Positions 26,863 through 36,888 are shown, counted from the first letter of the stretch. The stretch is DNA of 64,000 nucleotides from Robiginitalea sp. (GCA_024642005.1 JAHECA010000012.1:37762-101761); one strand, 5' to 3'. Made by a program: numbers and translations. Notes: generated from the sequence alone by a model not told the origin.

Positions 26863-28014
26863 ATGACCCCGAAGTACTTCCGCCACCCGTGGCGTATCTT
26901 TCTATTGGCCCTCTTGGCCGCAAGCGGAACCGCCCAGGCTCAGGGCTGCGTGGCCATCCGCCACTTTTCGTCCTGCACCGGGGCGCATCCCGAATCGTCC
27001 ATCCTGGGCCCCGGAGACCTGATGCTCAGCGTCAATTACCGGTATTTCAAATCTTTCAGGCATTTTCGGGGCACCGAAGAAGAGCCTGACCGGGTGGCGA
27101 ACCAGACCGAGGTGATCAATCATTCCCACGCCTGGGATTGGGTGGCTACCTACGGGATCAGCAATCGCTGGTATGCCGCACTCGTCGTACCGACGGTGAT
27201 CAACACCCGCTCCTCCCTCTACGAACACGGACGCAACGAGCGGTACACCACCTTTTCACGGGGCATAGGCGACGTGCGCTGGCTAATTGGCTATTGGCTG
27301 CTAGACCCGGCCACCCTGCCCAAAGGGAATGTGGCCGTGGCCCTGGGCATGAAGCTTCCAACGGGGAACTATCAGGCCACCGACATCTTTTACAATGTTG
27401 GGCCGAACGGCGAACCGCAGGTGCGGCCGGTAGACCAGTCGATACAGCCTGGGGACGGCGGGTTCGGCATCTCGGCCGAATTCCAGTTCTACAGGGAGCT
27501 CTCCCCGGCATGGTTCCTCTATGGCGGAGGCTTTTACCTCTCCAATCCAAGGGAAACCAATGGGGTTCGGACCTTTCGGGAAACCCTAAGCCCGATCCTG
27601 CAAAATGAAGCCATCATGTCGGTACCTGACCAGTTTTCCCTGCGCCTGGGGGTGAGCCATCCGTTCTCGGACAACTTCACAGCCTCACTGGGAGCCCGTT
27701 ACGACGCGGTGCCGGTGGAAGACCTCATCGGCGGCAGCCAGGGTTTTAGGCGGCCCGGGAATGTGCTGGCCATCGATCCGGGGGTCAGTTATGTAAACGG
27801 TCCGATTGCACTGAACCTGAGCGTCCCTTTTGCAGTGCGACGGGAGCGGCCGCAAAGCGTAACCGACAAGGAAACCGAGGAGATCACGGGAACACCGCGA
27901 ATCGGGGATGCCGCTTTCGCTGATTACCTGATCAATGTGGGGGTTGCGTACCGATTCACCAAAACCCGGGTTAACCTTAGCCCGGAACAGGCCGACCCGT
28001 TCAAAGGGCAATGA
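26863..28014 (+). CDS. Probable outer-membrane beta-barrel protein (MetA/phenol-degradation-like transporter)
   Basis: 383 residues. A signal peptide ends about AQAQ (residues 25-28). The remainder alternates aromatic-rich strands (SVNYRYFKSFRHF, GISNRWYAALVVPTV, VAVALGMKLPTGNY, NVGVAYRFTKTRVN), as expected for an outer-membrane barrel. The pattern LGMKLPTG.Y and the paired CVAIRHFSSC near the N-terminus recall proteins annotated as MetA-pathway/transporter in Bacteroidota; cargo unknown. It is divergent from the two-component system, which probably regulates it. Confidence 0.65.
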   Translation: MTPKYFRHPWRIFLLALLAASGTAQAQGCVAIRHFSSCTGAHPESSILGPGDLMLSVNYRYFKSFRHFRGTEEEPDRVANQTEVINHSHAWDWVATYGISNRWYAALVVPTVINTRSSLYEHGRNERYTTFSRGIGDVRWLIGYWLLDPATLPKGNVAVALGMKLPTGNYQATDIFYNVGPNGEPQVRPVDQSIQPGDGGFGISAEFQFYRELSPAWFLYGGGFYLSNPRETNGVRTFRETLSPILQNEAIMSVPDQFSLRLGVSHPFSDNFTASLGARYDAVPVEDLIGGSQGFRRPGNVLAIDPGVSYVNGPIALNLSVPFAVRRERPQSVTDKETEEITGTPRIGDAAFADYLINVGVAYRFTKTRVNLSPEQADPFKGQ

Positions 28015-28038
28015 TAAGCGTCTGGCCGGCCTCGGGAA

Positions 28039-30669
28039 CTACTGCAGGTTGGCCAGGCTTTTCTCCAGGGTTTCGATCTTGGCCGCCGCGTCTGATGCCT
28101 TTTTGCGCTCCAGGGCTACTACCTGGTCGGGAGCATTGCTGACAAAGCGCTGATTGGCCAGTTTCTTTTGAACCGAAGCCAGGAAGCCGCGTGTATATTC
28201 CAGTTCTTCCCGAATCTTCGATATTTCCGCTGCTATGTCAATGGCACCCTGCAGGGGCACAAAATACTCGTTGCTCCTGACCCGGAACGACAGGGCTCCT
28301 TCCGGGGCCTGTTCTACAGCAGCTATATCGGTAACGTTGGCCAGCTTTGCAATGAGGACATCCCAGGTCCGGCCCATTTTTTCCTCGTCCAGCACGCGCA
28401 GCGACAGGGCTTCTTTGAAAGCGATATTCTTCTCCTTACGGATGGTGCGTATGCCCGAAATGACCTCGCGGGTAAAGTCGAAGCCGGCGAGCAGGGCCGC
28501 ATCGGGCTTTTCGGGCCTGGGCCAGGGGGCCACCACCAGGGCCTCTTCCGGGCTGCGCTCAGCCATATGCTGCCAGACCTCTTCGCTGAGGAAGGGCATG
28601 AAGGGGTGCAGCAGGCGCAGGTTGTCTTCAAATAAGCCGATCACGGCTTCGTAGGTCTTCCGGTCTATCGGCTCGCCGTAAGCAGGCTTGGCAATTTCCA
28701 GCAGCCAGGAGCAGAAATCATCCCACACCAGCTTATAGGTTGCCATCAAGGCATCCGATATACGGTATTTCCCGAAGTGGTCATCTATTTCCACAACGGC
28801 CTCGCTCAGGCGCGCCCGATACCAGGCGATCCCCAGGCGGGCGGCCTCGGGCTGAGGCCTGTCGGCCACTTCCCAGCCCCTGACCAGGCGGAAGGCGTTC
28901 CAGACCTTGTTGGCGAAATTGGCCCCCTGCTGGCAGAGGCCCTCATCGAAGAGCAGGTCATTGCCCGCGGCAGCGCTCAGCAGCAGCCCCACCCGTACCC
29001 CGTCGGCTCCGAAGTCGGAGATGAGTTGCAGGGCGTCGGGCGAATTGCCGAGTGATTTCGACATTTTGCGGCGCTGTTTGTCGCGCACCAGGCCTGTCAG
29101 GTAGACTGTTTGAAAGGGCGGCTGCTGCCGGAAGTGATAACCGGCCATGATCATCCGGGCCACCCAGAAGAATAAAATGTCGGGGCCGGTAACCAGGTCT
29201 GAGGTCGGATAGTAGTAATTCACCTCCGGGTTGTCGGGCTCCAGAATGCCGCCGAAAACGGAAATCGGCCAGAGCCACGAAGAAAACCAGGTGTCCAGCA
29301 CATCTTCATCCTGCCGCAACTGGGCGGCTTGAAGACTTGCGTTTCCACTTTGCTCCCGCGCCTTTTCCAGGGCGGCTTCGCGAGTTTCGGCCACCACGTA
29401 TTCGTCTTTTCCAGGCCCGTAGTAATAGGCCGGGATGCGCTGCCCCCACCAAAGCTGGCGGGAAATATTCCAGTCGCGGATATTTTCCATCCAGTGGCGG
29501 TAGGTGTTGTCAAATTTGGACGGAACCAGTTTTACATCCCCGGTCTTGAGTACCGCATCCAGGGCCGGTTTGGCCAGCTCCTCCATCTTGAGGAACCACT
29601 GGTCAGACAGGCGCGGTTCAATTACCGCATGGGTGCGCTCGGAGGTTCCCACTTTGTTGGCGTAGGTTTCCTTTTTGACCAAATAACCCTTCTCTTCCAG
29701 CTCGGCGGCCATGGCCTTGCGGGCCTCGAACCGGTCCATCCCTTCATAGTGAAGTCCATAGGCATTCAGGGTGGCATCAGGGTTGAAGATGTCTATAATT
29801 TCAAGCTGGTGCTTTTGCCCCAGGACATAGTCATTCTCATCATGGGCCGGTGTCACCTTCAGGCAGCCGGTCCCGAATTCCATGGTTACGTAGGGATCGA
29901 CGATAATCGGGATTACCCGGTCGCAGACGGGTACGCGCACCTGCTTGCCGTGCAGGTGGGTGTAGCGCTCGTCATCAGGGTGCACGCAAACGGCTGTGTC
30001 GCCCAGTATCGTCTCGGGCCGGGTGGTGGCAATCACCACCTGCTGGTCGGTTCCGACCACGGGGTAGGCCACGTGGTAGAGGAACCCCTGCCGTTCCTCG
30101 TAATTTACCTCCTCGTCAGACAGGGTGGTCTTGGCCTCGGGGTCCCAGTTCACCATACGGTACCCCCGGTAGATGAGCCCCTGCTCATACAAGTCTACGA
30201 ATACCCTGATCACCGATTGCTCCATATCGGGGTCCATGGTGAATTTAGTCCGGTTCCAGTCGCAGGAACACCCGAGTTTTTTTAATTGTTCCAAAATAAC
30301 CCCCCCATAGTTGTGGGTCCAGTCCCAGGCGTGCTCCAGGAAGGCCTCCCGGCCAATGCTGTGCTTGGAAATGCCCTCGGCTTTGAGTTTGGCGACCACC
30401 TTGGCCTCGGTGGCTATCGAAGCGTGGTCGGTACCGGGTACCCAGCAGGCATTCTTACCCAGCATGCGGGCCCGGCGAATGAGTACATCCTGAAGCGTGT
30501 TGTTCAGCATATGGCCCATATGGAGCACCCCGGTAACGTTGGGTGGCGGAATTACGATGGTATACGGCTCCCGTTCATCGGGTTCGGAATGGAAATAACC
30601 GTGCTCGAGCCAATAACTATACCATTGCTTTTCAACACGTTGCGGCTCATATTTGGTAGGGATGTCCAT
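28039..30669 (-). CDS. valS: Valyl-tRNA synthetase
   Basis: 876 residues, class I aminoacyl-tRNA synthetase. [15 protein letters not shown] (HIGH motif as HMGH) is near residue 45 and [10 protein letters not shown] (KMSKS) near 540. The editing (CP1) domain contains [14 protein letters not shown] and TPAHDENDY. The C-terminal ~65 residues form the ValS coiled coil ([20 protein letters not shown]). The start is the ATG at 30669, with a TACTTTTG box about 95 nt upstream. Confidence 0.97.
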   Translation of the reverse strand: MDIPTKYEPQRVEKQWYSYWLEHGYFHSEPDEREPYTIVIPPPNVTGVLHMGHMLNNTLQDVLIRRARMLGKNACWVPGTDHASIATEAKVVAKLKAEGISKHSIGREAFLEHAWDWTHNYGGVILEQLKKLGCSCDWNRTKFTMDPDMEQSVIRVFVDLYEQGLIYRGYRMVNWDPEAKTTLSDEEVNYEERQGFLYHVAYPVVGTDQQVVIATTRPETILGDTAVCVHPDDERYTHLHGKQVRVPVCDRVIPIIVDPYVTMEFGTGCLKVTPAHDENDYVLGQKHQLEIIDIFNPDATLNAYGLHYEGMDRFEARKAMAAELEEKGYLVKKETYANKVGTSERTHAVIEPRLSDQWFLKMEELAKPALDAVLKTGDVKLVPSKFDNTYRHWMENIRDWNISRQLWWGQRIPAYYYGPGKDEYVVAETREAALEKAREQSGNASLQAAQLRQDEDVLDTWFSSWLWPISVFGGILEPDNPEVNYYYPTSDLVTGPDILFFWVARMIMAGYHFRQQPPFQTVYLTGLVRDKQRRKMSKSLGNSPDALQLISDFGADGVRVGLLLSAAAGNDLLFDEGLCQQGANFANKVWNAFRLVRGWEVADRPQPEAARLGIAWYRARLSEAVVEIDDHFGKYRISDALMATYKLVWDDFCSWLLEIAKPAYGEPIDRKTYEAVIGLFEDNLRLLHPFMPFLSEEVWQHMAERSPEEALVVAPWPRPEKPDAALLAGFDFTREVISGIRTIRKEKNIAFKEALSLRVLDEEKMGRTWDVLIAKLANVTDIAAVEQAPEGALSFRVRSNEYFVPLQGAIDIAAEISKIREELEYTRGFLASVQKKLANQRFVSNAPDQVVALERKKASDAAAKIETLEKSLANLQ

Positions 30670-30763
30670 TTTTTGGTACGGTTTTTGAATAGCTACTCCG
30701 GAGCTTTAAAGCGAAAACGGGCCCAAACGTTGCCATGGACCCGGGAAGCTGTTAAAATGTCCG

Positions 30764-30771
30764 CAAAAGTA
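30764..30771 (-). promoter_or_regulatory. -7 box (TACTTTTG) for valS
   Basis: An exact TAnnTTTG match on the minus strand, leaving a leader of about 90 nt before the valS ATG. Confidence 0.4.
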
Positions 30772-30869
30772 ATACGAAACAAAAATAAGTAACGTTAGAA
30801 CATAACAAAAGAATTTTGGATGTTGGTCAGGCAATGGCTACATTTGAAATTCACCCAAAATGTTTCACT

Positions 30870-31256
30870 ATGAAAAAAGTAGTACTGTTACTCTTTATCG
30901 GCCTACTGACCTGGGGCGTTTCGGCCCAGGAAAAGACTGCTAAAATCCAGTTCAAGTCTGACACGGTCGATTACGGAGAAATTGAAAAAGGAAGCGACGG
31001 GGTTCGGGTCTTCGAATTCACCAACACCGGCGACGCTCCCCTGGTGATCAGCAAGGTGAGCTCCAGCTGTGGCTGTACGATCCCGAAAAAACCTGAAGCC
31101 CCCATAGCGCCAGGGCAAACCGGAGAAATCCAGGTTAAATACGACACCAACCGGGTAGGCCCGATCCGCAAAGCGATCACGGTTATATCCAATGCAGACA
31201 CCCCTACCATTATCCTGAAGATCAAGGGTAACGTAATAGGGATGGACGGCCGCTAA
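30870..31256 (+). CDS. DUF1573 exported protein
   Basis: 128 residues from the ATG at 30870: signal peptide MKKVVLLLFIGLLTWGVSAQ, then the DUF1573 domain (DYGEIEKGSDGVRVFEFTN, SSCGCTIPKKPEAPIAPGQT, TVISNADTP), an Ig/MSP-like beta sandwich with a conserved CGC pair. The family is abundant in Bacteroidota envelopes; its role is unknown. It is followed by a strong terminator. Confidence 0.88.
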   Translation: MKKVVLLLFIGLLTWGVSAQEKTAKIQFKSDTVDYGEIEKGSDGVRVFEFTNTGDAPLVISKVSSSCGCTIPKKPEAPIAPGQTGEIQVKYDTNRVGPIRKAITVISNADTPTIILKIKGNVIGMDGR

Positions 31257-31285
31257 GCCAAGGCCTCTGGCAACATTATGCAAGG

Positions 31286-31315
31286 TCCCCCGGGAATTCC
31301 CGGGGGATTTTTTAT
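31286..31315 (+). terminator. Intrinsic terminator after the DUF1573 gene
   Basis: A perfect palindrome (TCCCCCGGGAA and its complement) at 31286-31307 is followed by a T-run, 30 nt after the stop. Confidence 0.85.
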
Positions 31316-32661
31316 TCAAAGACTTCCCGTAAAACAAAGGAGAATAGCAGGTCGCGGTTAAAGCGCTCTATGAGCAGTTTCACCCGTTTGCCCTTTTTAT
31401 CGTTGATCATCCCCATCACCTCCTGAAGTTTAAATTTGTGCACCGATTTGCCGTTCACAGCCAAAATCACATCGCCCTCGCGAAGGCCCACCTCGTGTGC
31501 CGGGCTTCCGGCCCTGATGGCGGAAACCACGATTTCAGGCACAAGACTGAGGCGCGTCTGGCCCTCAAGTAAGATCTGAACATTGCCGAAGGGGTCATCA
31601 GACTCCATGACCACCCCACGCGAATCGGCGATACGCTCGGCAATGTAGCGCATGCCCGCATGTTCCAGCTCGATGCCCGCCATATTGAACAGGAACGGAT
31701 CATCGAAGTGGCTGTTCTTCGAGAGGGTAATCTCTCCCGAAGGGTAGTTCACCACCATATTGAAGCGCTTGAGCAGTTCGCCCCCCAGGCTGCCGTCGCG
31801 TTCGCCGAAATCGCCTATGCCCTGGAGGGATTCCAGGTCGGGGAAGGCCGCTTTGGTATCGGTAAGTACGAAATCGCCGAGGCGAAGCTGGCTTATTTTG
31901 GTCCGTTTTCCATAAATGGTGCCACTCAGGCCTTTCCCCAAAAAGTCTTCGTAATGTTTTTCCGGGACGCTCAGGCCCTCGTCTTCATCCGGGAACAACC
32001 AGACAGCATCGCTGCTGCCGGTATCCATAAGCAGGCGCACGGGTACCACCTCCTGCCCGTCCCGAACCACCACACTGCCTTCCAAAAAGGCCTTGTTTCG
32101 GTCGACATCCAGGGGTAGGGTTTGCGTGGCCCTGCCTTTTCGACGCCTGTAGGTGCTTGGGTCGTGGAAGCGGATGAATTTGCGGTCGTAGTTGATCTCG
32201 ACCACGAAATCGCGGAAAAGGTCGTAACCGATTATGCCGTGTATTGGTATTCCCAGGGCAGGCGAAAAGTTCAGGTCTTTGTCGAGCACCACGTATACCT
32301 GCTGGTTGGGATTTTCCAAGGAAGCCAGTCGGAAGGTATTGCCCACCGAGCTCAGGGCCTCGATAGGTTCTCCCTCCCCCAGACCCTGAATGGTGAGTTT
32401 GCGCACGTTTTTCAGCTCTATCGAATCCTGGTCGGCCAGGTTGAACAGGATGGGTTTTCCCACCCCCGAATCGAGGATGAAGCTCAGGTGGGTCCCGTTC
32501 ACTTCCAGGGGCACCACCATGAGGTTGTTGATGAGTTCGAACCAGATTTTCGGGCTGCTCTTTGCTGCTTCAGGCAAGCGGAACTGCTGGGCAGACACGC
32601 CTGCGACCTGGCCCAACAGGCAGGCCGACAGGACCGCAAAACCGATTCGCAACAACTTCAT
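31312..32661 (-). CDS. Aspartyl protease (retropepsin-like) with PDZ domain
   Basis: 449 residues from the ATG at 32661 (MKLLRIGFAVLSACLLGQVA, signal peptide ending VSAQ). Two pepsin-type half-sites are visible: SFILDSGVGKPILF and RLLMDTGSSDAVWLF, of which only the second has the full DTGS. A C-terminal PDZ domain (GSPAHEVGLREGDVILAVNG) follows. Likely a periplasmic or surface protease; the DSGV variant in the first half may mean one catalytic Asp site is atypical. An ATG 20 codons upstream exists but would spoil the signal peptide. Confidence 0.85.
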   Translation of the reverse strand: MKLLRIGFAVLSACLLGQVAGVSAQQFRLPEAAKSSPKIWFELINNLMVVPLEVNGTHLSFILDSGVGKPILFNLADQDSIELKNVRKLTIQGLGEGEPIEALSSVGNTFRLASLENPNQQVYVVLDKDLNFSPALGIPIHGIIGYDLFRDFVVEINYDRKFIRFHDPSTYRRRKGRATQTLPLDVDRNKAFLEGSVVVRDGQEVVPVRLLMDTGSSDAVWLFPDEDEGLSVPEKHYEDFLGKGLSGTIYGKRTKISQLRLGDFVLTDTKAAFPDLESLQGIGDFGERDGSLGGELLKRFNMVVNYPSGEITLSKNSHFDDPFLFNMAGIELEHAGMRYIAERIADSRGVVMESDDPFGNVQILLEGQTRLSLVPEIVVSAIRAGSPAHEVGLREGDVILAVNGKSVHKFKLQEVMGMINDKKGKRVKLLIERFNRDLLFSFVLREVFE

Positions 32662-32817
32662 AATTAGAGGCGTGTGTCTTAAAGTTAAAAAAAACAGCGA
32701 AACCACGACTGACTTTAACATTCCTTTGCAACGTGCCGGCCGGCAACCGTATGCGCTTACCCCGGTTCTTGTGCAGACCGTTTTGTTTTCTCATTTTTGC
32801 GTAGAATATTCCGTGTT

Positions 32818-34017
32818 ATGCCCACCCTATCCCAAAAAGGCCTCGCCATGCCGGCCTCCCCGATCCGAAAACTGGTCCCTTACGCCGAGGCTGCCAAGGC
32901 CCGGGGCGTAGAAGTGATTCACCTGAATATTGGCCAGCCCGATATCAAAACGCCGGCCCAGGCCCTTGATGCGGTGCGCCACCACAACATCGAAGTACTG
33001 GAATACAGCCGCAGCGAAGGAAGCGATACCTACCGCAGCAAACTGGCCGCCTATTACGGTCAGCATGGCATTGCCCTCACCAAGGAACAGCTCCTGGTCA
33101 CCACCGGCGGTTCAGAGGCCCTGTCGTTCGCGATGGGTTGCGTGGCCGACGCCGGAGACGAGATCGTTATCCCGGAGCCCTTTTATGCCAACTACAACGG
33201 TTTTGCCACAGCCCTTGGCATTACCGTGGTTCCAGTGGTCTCCCACATAGAAGACAATTTCGCCCTGCCTCCCATAGAGGCGTTTGAGGCCTGCATAACA
33301 GACCGTACGAGGGCCATACTGCTCTGCAACCCGGGCAACCCCACCGGATACCTGTACACTAAGGAAGAAATCGGCAAGCTGGCCGAACTGGTGCGGCGCC
33401 ACGATCTGTTCCTGATCGCCGACGAGGTGTATCGCGAATTTGCCTACGACGGCAAAACGCATTATTCGGTCTTGCAGGAACCCGACCTCGAACAGCATGC
33501 CATAATGGTCGATTCGGTTTCCAAACGTTACAGCATGTGCGGGGCGCGCATCGGCTGCATTGCCAGCCGCAACGCAGCCCTGATGCAGGCCGCCCTGAAA
33601 TTTGCCCAGGCGCGCCTCTCCCCGCCCACCTTTGCCCTTTTGGCCAGTGAGGCTGCCCTGGATACCCCCAACAGCTATTTTGAAGAGGTGATCCGCGAAT
33701 ACAGCCAAAGGCGCGACCTGCTGCTGGAAGAGCTGGGGCGCGTCCCCGGCCTTAAGGTGGCCCGCCCGCAGGGCGCCTTTTACTGCATGGTAGCCCTCCC
33801 GGTGGCCGACGCCGACCATTTCGCCCAGTGGTTGCTCGAATCGTTCCAATGGGAAGGCGCCACGGTTATGGTGGCCCCGGCAGCCGGCTTTTACGCCACT
33901 CCGGGCCTGGGCATGAGCCAGGTGCGCATCGCTTATGTGCTCTCGAAGGAGCAGCTCCGCAAAGCGGTTCGCGTGTTGGCAGAGGCCCTTAAAAAATATC
34001 CGGGCAATGCACATTGA
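32818..34017 (+). CDS. PLP-dependent aminotransferase (class I/II)
   Basis: 399 residues from the ATG at 32818. Fold type I: HLNIGQPDIKTP, LLVTTGGSEALSFAM (phosphate loop), LLCNPGNPTGYLYT, LIADEVYREF and the PLP lysine in DSVSKRYSMCGARIG. It resembles the aspartate/tyrosine aminotransferase-like subgroup; the amino acid used cannot be read. It overlaps murB by 11 bp, so the pair is cotranscribed. Confidence 0.92.
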   Translation: MPTLSQKGLAMPASPIRKLVPYAEAAKARGVEVIHLNIGQPDIKTPAQALDAVRHHNIEVLEYSRSEGSDTYRSKLAAYYGQHGIALTKEQLLVTTGGSEALSFAMGCVADAGDEIVIPEPFYANYNGFATALGITVVPVVSHIEDNFALPPIEAFEACITDRTRAILLCNPGNPTGYLYTKEEIGKLAELVRRHDLFLIADEVYREFAYDGKTHYSVLQEPDLEQHAIMVDSVSKRYSMCGARIGCIASRNAALMQAALKFAQARLSPPTFALLASEAALDTPNSYFEEVIREYSQRRDLLLEELGRVPGLKVARPQGAFYCMVALPVADADHFAQWLLESFQWEGATVMVAPAAGFYATPGLGMSQVRIAYVLSKEQLRKAVRVLAEALKKYPGNAH

Positions 34018-35020
34018 ACGCAATGTATCGCTGAAACCCTTCAACACTTTCGGGATTGACGTCCCGGCCAGCCACTTCGTACGGATTACCGACCTGGCTA
34101 CCCTAAGAGAGGCCCTGCAGGCCCCCGGCCTGCCGGCTCCGTTTGTGTTAAGCGGGGGAAGTAACCTCTTGCTCACCGGGCCCTTGCAGGCGCTGGTCCT
34201 GTATATCGATACCAAAGGGCGTGAAATCGTTTCCCAAACTCCTGAACAGGTGGTGGTGCGTGCCATGGCCGGTGAAAACTGGCACGAACTGGTGCTCTGG
34301 ACCCTGGAACAGGGGTACGGGGGCCTGGAAAACCTGGCGCTTATTCCCGGCAAGGCCGGCACGGCGCCTGTTCAGAACATCGGCGCCTACGGGGTCGAGA
34401 TCAAAGATGTACTGCAGGGCCTGCAAGCTGTGGAGATCGGCAGTGGATCACTGCGTTATTTTGACCGGGAGGCCTGTGGGTTCGGCTACCGCAACTCGGT
34501 GTTCAAAGAGGCCGAAAAGGGCCGTTATATTATCTGGTCGATTGACCTGGAGCTCACCCGAAACAAACACAGCGTACGCACCGGATACGGCGACATCGCC
34601 GGCGAATTAAAGGCTGCCGGGGTTCTGACCCCCTCCCCTTCCGATGTGGCCCGGGCTGTGATGAGTATCCGGCGACGCAAACTCCCCGACCCGGCCGATC
34701 TGGGCAATAGCGGCAGTTTTTTTAAAAACCCGGTAATCGACAAAGCCCATTTTTCTAAACTGAGGGAGTCTTTTCCCGACCTGCCCGGCTACCCCCAGGA
34801 AGAGGCAGGGGTCAAGGTGCCTGCAGGCTGGCTCATCGAACAACTCGGCTTCAAAGGGGCGCGCAGGGGCGATGCCGGGGTACACCGCAACCAGGCGCTG
34901 GTGCTGGTAAATTACGGCTCTGCAAGCGGTGCCGAAATCCAGGCCCTGGCCCAAGAGATCCGTGCGGCAGTACGCGAGCGCTTTGCCATCGAGATTGAGC
35001 CCGAGGTGAATATAATCTGA
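34007..35020 (+). CDS. murB: UDP-N-acetylenolpyruvoylglucosamine reductase
   Basis: 337 residues from the ATG at 34007 (MHIERNVSLKPFNTFGID), the type I (E. coli-like) length. It reduces enolpyruvyl-UDP-GlcNAc to UDP-MurNAc. FAD-binding segments FVLSGGSNLLLTG and IPGKAGTAPVQNIGAYGVEI, then GFGYRNSVFK and GNSGSFFKNPV with the catalytic Ser, are all present. A longer reading frame upstream lies within the aminotransferase. Confidence 0.96.
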   Translation: MHIERNVSLKPFNTFGIDVPASHFVRITDLATLREALQAPGLPAPFVLSGGSNLLLTGPLQALVLYIDTKGREIVSQTPEQVVVRAMAGENWHELVLWTLEQGYGGLENLALIPGKAGTAPVQNIGAYGVEIKDVLQGLQAVEIGSGSLRYFDREACGFGYRNSVFKEAEKGRYIIWSIDLELTRNKHSVRTGYGDIAGELKAAGVLTPSPSDVARAVMSIRRRKLPDPADLGNSGSFFKNPVIDKAHFSKLRESFPDLPGYPQEEAGVKVPAGWLIEQLGFKGARRGDAGVHRNQALVLVNYGSASGAEIQALAQEIRAAVRERFAIEIEPEVNII

Positions 35021-35038
35021 GCCAATAAGGCAAAAAAA

Positions 35039-35074
35039 TAACCCCCGCCAGGCAGTGGTGCCAGACGGGGGTTA
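35039..35074 (-). terminator. Terminator-like hairpin oriented to the minus strand
   Basis: A 9-bp perfect stem (TAACCCCCG with CGGGGGTTA) encloses a second small stem. The T-run needed for termination lies on the minus-strand side (A-run at 35032-35038), although the gene just upstream, murB, is on the plus strand. Confidence 0.5.
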
Positions 35075-35100
35075 TACCAAACCAAACTAACCAAAACAAA

Positions 35101-35125
35101 TTGTACAAAAAGAAGGCTTGTACAA
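35101..35125. repeat. Two TTGTACAA palindromes, 17 bp apart
   Basis: TTGTACAAA occurs at 35101 and again at 35118, within the 226-bp gap before the ECF sigma gene. Each core is itself a perfect palindrome. A possible operator or small hairpin; unproven. Confidence 0.4.
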
Positions 35126-35246
35126 AGAACTCTTTATCTGTTAAAACGCCCGAGCCCAATTTTTGCTACCTTAGCGTTTCCCTATATACGTTGAAAGCAG
35201 CGGGTTTGGATGCCGGCTTCTTTCATTTTCAGGCCCGCCCCGAATC

Positions 35247-35813
35247 ATGAGTACGCTGCTCGAAAAACATATCGTGGAACTGCTTCGCGAAGGCGACGAA
35301 AAAGCCATTTCGCTCCTGTACGAACACTACGGGGATACGCTTTATGGGGTGGCCCTGAAAGTGGTCAAAGACGAAGAGCTGGCCCAGGACGTGGTGCAGG
35401 AAAGCTTCGTGAAAATCTGGAAGAAGTCCGACACCTACGACCCCTCCAAAGCCAAGTTGTTCACCTGGCTCTTCCGCATAACGCGCAATGCCGCCATCGA
35501 CAAATTGCGCAGCCTCAGCACAAAAACAGACCGGGAAATCCAAATTGACGTTTCAGACGTATATAGCGTAGGTGTGGAGGGCATTCAGCCCGAATTGATG
35601 GACATGCGCAAGCACCTGCGCAGTATTGACCCCAAGTACCAGGAAGTGCTTGAAGCGCTTTTCTTCGAGGGAATGACCCAACAGGAAGCCAGTGAAGAAC
35701 TGGACATCCCGCTGGGGACCATCAAATCGCGGCTTAAGATCGGCCTGAGGGAGCTCAAGAAGATCTATGCCCCGGCGGTGTTGCTGGCCTGTTTGATATT
35801 GACAATGCCATGA
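35247..35813 (+). CDS. ECF-type RNA polymerase sigma factor
   Basis: 188 residues. Region 2 spans LYEHYGDTLYGVALKVV to LFTWLFRITRNAAIDKLR, with the DVVQESFVKIWKK -10-recognition helix. Region 4 contains MTQQEASEELDIPLGTIKSR, the helix-turn-helix for the -35 element. The start is the ATG at 35247. The stop overlaps the anti-sigma start by 4 bp, so this is a regulated sigma/anti-sigma pair. Confidence 0.93.
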   Translation: MSTLLEKHIVELLREGDEKAISLLYEHYGDTLYGVALKVVKDEELAQDVVQESFVKIWKKSDTYDPSKAKLFTWLFRITRNAAIDKLRSLSTKTDREIQIDVSDVYSVGVEGIQPELMDMRKHLRSIDPKYQEVLEALFFEGMTQQEASEELDIPLGTIKSRLKIGLRELKKIYAPAVLLACLILTMP

Positions 35814-36568
35814 AAGAAAAAATACGAGAATTTCTGGATTCCGACCTGCTCGAGCAATACCTGCTGGGCACCACCACCGAGTTGGAAAGCGCACAGGTAG
35901 AGCGCTACCTGGCCATGTACCCGGAAGTGCGTGAAACCTACGAGGAGCTGCAAGACAACCTGGAAGCCTACGCCCGCCTGCACGCGGTAAAGCCGCCGGA
36001 AGGCCTGCGCGAACGCATCCTGCAGAGCGTCAAAAGGGAACGGGCCGGGCGCAGCCGCTTTATGCGCTATGCCGTGGCAGCCACCATCACAGCCCTGTTC
36101 TTTGCAGGGGCCTCCTACTTCTTCTGGAACCAGAACCAGAGCCTGCAGCAGGAGAATGCCCTGGTGAACAATAAAATCCGGGTGCTGGAAGCCGACATGA
36201 AGTCGCAGCTGGAAGACGTTCGCAACCAGTTTATCGTGCTGAACAACCCCCAAACACGCAAGTTTATGGTGAACGGGAACGTCAAGGCCCGGGAGCTCAA
36301 GGCCATCGCCTATGTAAACCCGGTTAAGAAACTGTCGTATATCAACGTGCGTAACCTCCCCAACCTGCCCGTAGACAAGGATTACCAGATGTGGGCCGAA
36401 GTGAACGGGGAAATGGTGAACCTGGGAGTCTTGCGCGATTTTGGCGCCAAGGACAAGTTACTGGCACTGCCCTATGGGGAAAAAAGCATCAGTTACATCA
36501 CCATCGAGCCCAAGGGGGGGAATTCCACGCCCACCGTACAGAATATAGTTGCCGATTTTTCGTATTGA
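35810..36568 (+). CDS. RskA-type membrane anti-sigma factor
   Basis: 252 residues. A cytosolic N-terminus (LLEQYLLGTTTELESAQVER, the anti-sigma-like helices) is followed by one transmembrane helix at about 84-104 and an extended coiled segment (NQSLQQENALVNNKIRVLEA). The C-terminal RskA domain (MWAEVNGEMVNLGVLRDF) is extracytoplasmic. By analogy with RskA/SigK it sequesters the sigma factor encoded just upstream. The signal is unknown. Followed 24 bp later by an intrinsic terminator. Confidence 0.9.
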   Translation: MKEKIREFLDSDLLEQYLLGTTTELESAQVERYLAMYPEVRETYEELQDNLEAYARLHAVKPPEGLRERILQSVKRERAGRSRFMRYAVAATITALFFAGASYFFWNQNQSLQQENALVNNKIRVLEADMKSQLEDVRNQFIVLNNPQTRKFMVNGNVKARELKAIAYVNPVKKLSYINVRNLPNLPVDKDYQMWAEVNGEMVNLGVLRDFGAKDKLLALPYGEKSISYITIEPKGGNSTPTVQNIVADFSY

Positions 36569-36591
36569 AAACCCGTGGCTTCAACCCTATG

Positions 36592-36618
36592 AGCCCCTTT
36601 TCCAAGGGGCTTTTTTTG
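36592..36618 (+). terminator. Intrinsic terminator of the sigma/anti-sigma operon
   Basis: The stem AGCCCCTT/AAGGGGCT with loop TTCC (36592-36611) is followed by seven T. Its T-run abuts the next promoter box. Confidence 0.85.
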
Positions 36619-36626
36619 TATCTTTG
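36619..36626 (+). promoter_or_regulatory. -7 box (TATCTTTG) of the small Cys-rich gene
   Basis: An exact TAnnTTTG match, starting at the end of the preceding terminator's T-run, 17 nt before the ATG at 36644. Confidence 0.5.
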
Positions 36627-36643
36627 TGCAAATTCAATACCCC

Positions 36644-36844
36644 ATGAAACTCTTTCTTCTCAGTATCGGCTTATTGGGCCTCGCCTTCGCGGGGATTTCA
36701 ATCAAGATCTGGGCCAAAAAAGACGGAAAATTTGCCGGGACCTGCGCCAGTCAGAGCCCGCACCTGAACCGGGAAGGCGCTGCCTGCAGCATGTGCGGCA
36801 AACTCCCGGAAGAGCAGGACTGCAAGCAGGAAGTACACGCCTGA
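36644..36844 (+). CDS. Small Cys-rich membrane or secreted protein
   Basis: 66 residues from the ATG at 36644. An N-terminal hydrophobic segment (MKLFLLSIGLLGLAFAGISI) is followed by a polar tail with four cysteines (GTCASQ, ACSMCGK, DCKQ). The spacing CxxC plus two outer Cys suggests a metal site or disulfides. A conserved Bacteroidota family usually called membrane or secreted protein (from memory), of unknown function. It has its own terminator-separated promoter. Confidence 0.75.
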   Translation: MKLFLLSIGLLGLAFAGISIKIWAKKDGKFAGTCASQSPHLNREGAACSMCGKLPEEQDCKQEVHA

Positions 36845-36888
36845 CAGCCTGACCATTCAGCAGTTACGGGGTTGGTAACCGCTCGTAT

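Noticed and set aside
29329..30285. 318-codon plus-strand frame opposite valS
   Set aside because: It lies wholly within valS, which has all class I motifs; no signature in the antisense reading.
33112..34362. 416-codon minus-strand frame
   Set aside because: It lies opposite the aminotransferase and murB, both with complete motifs; no recognisable domain in the antisense protein.
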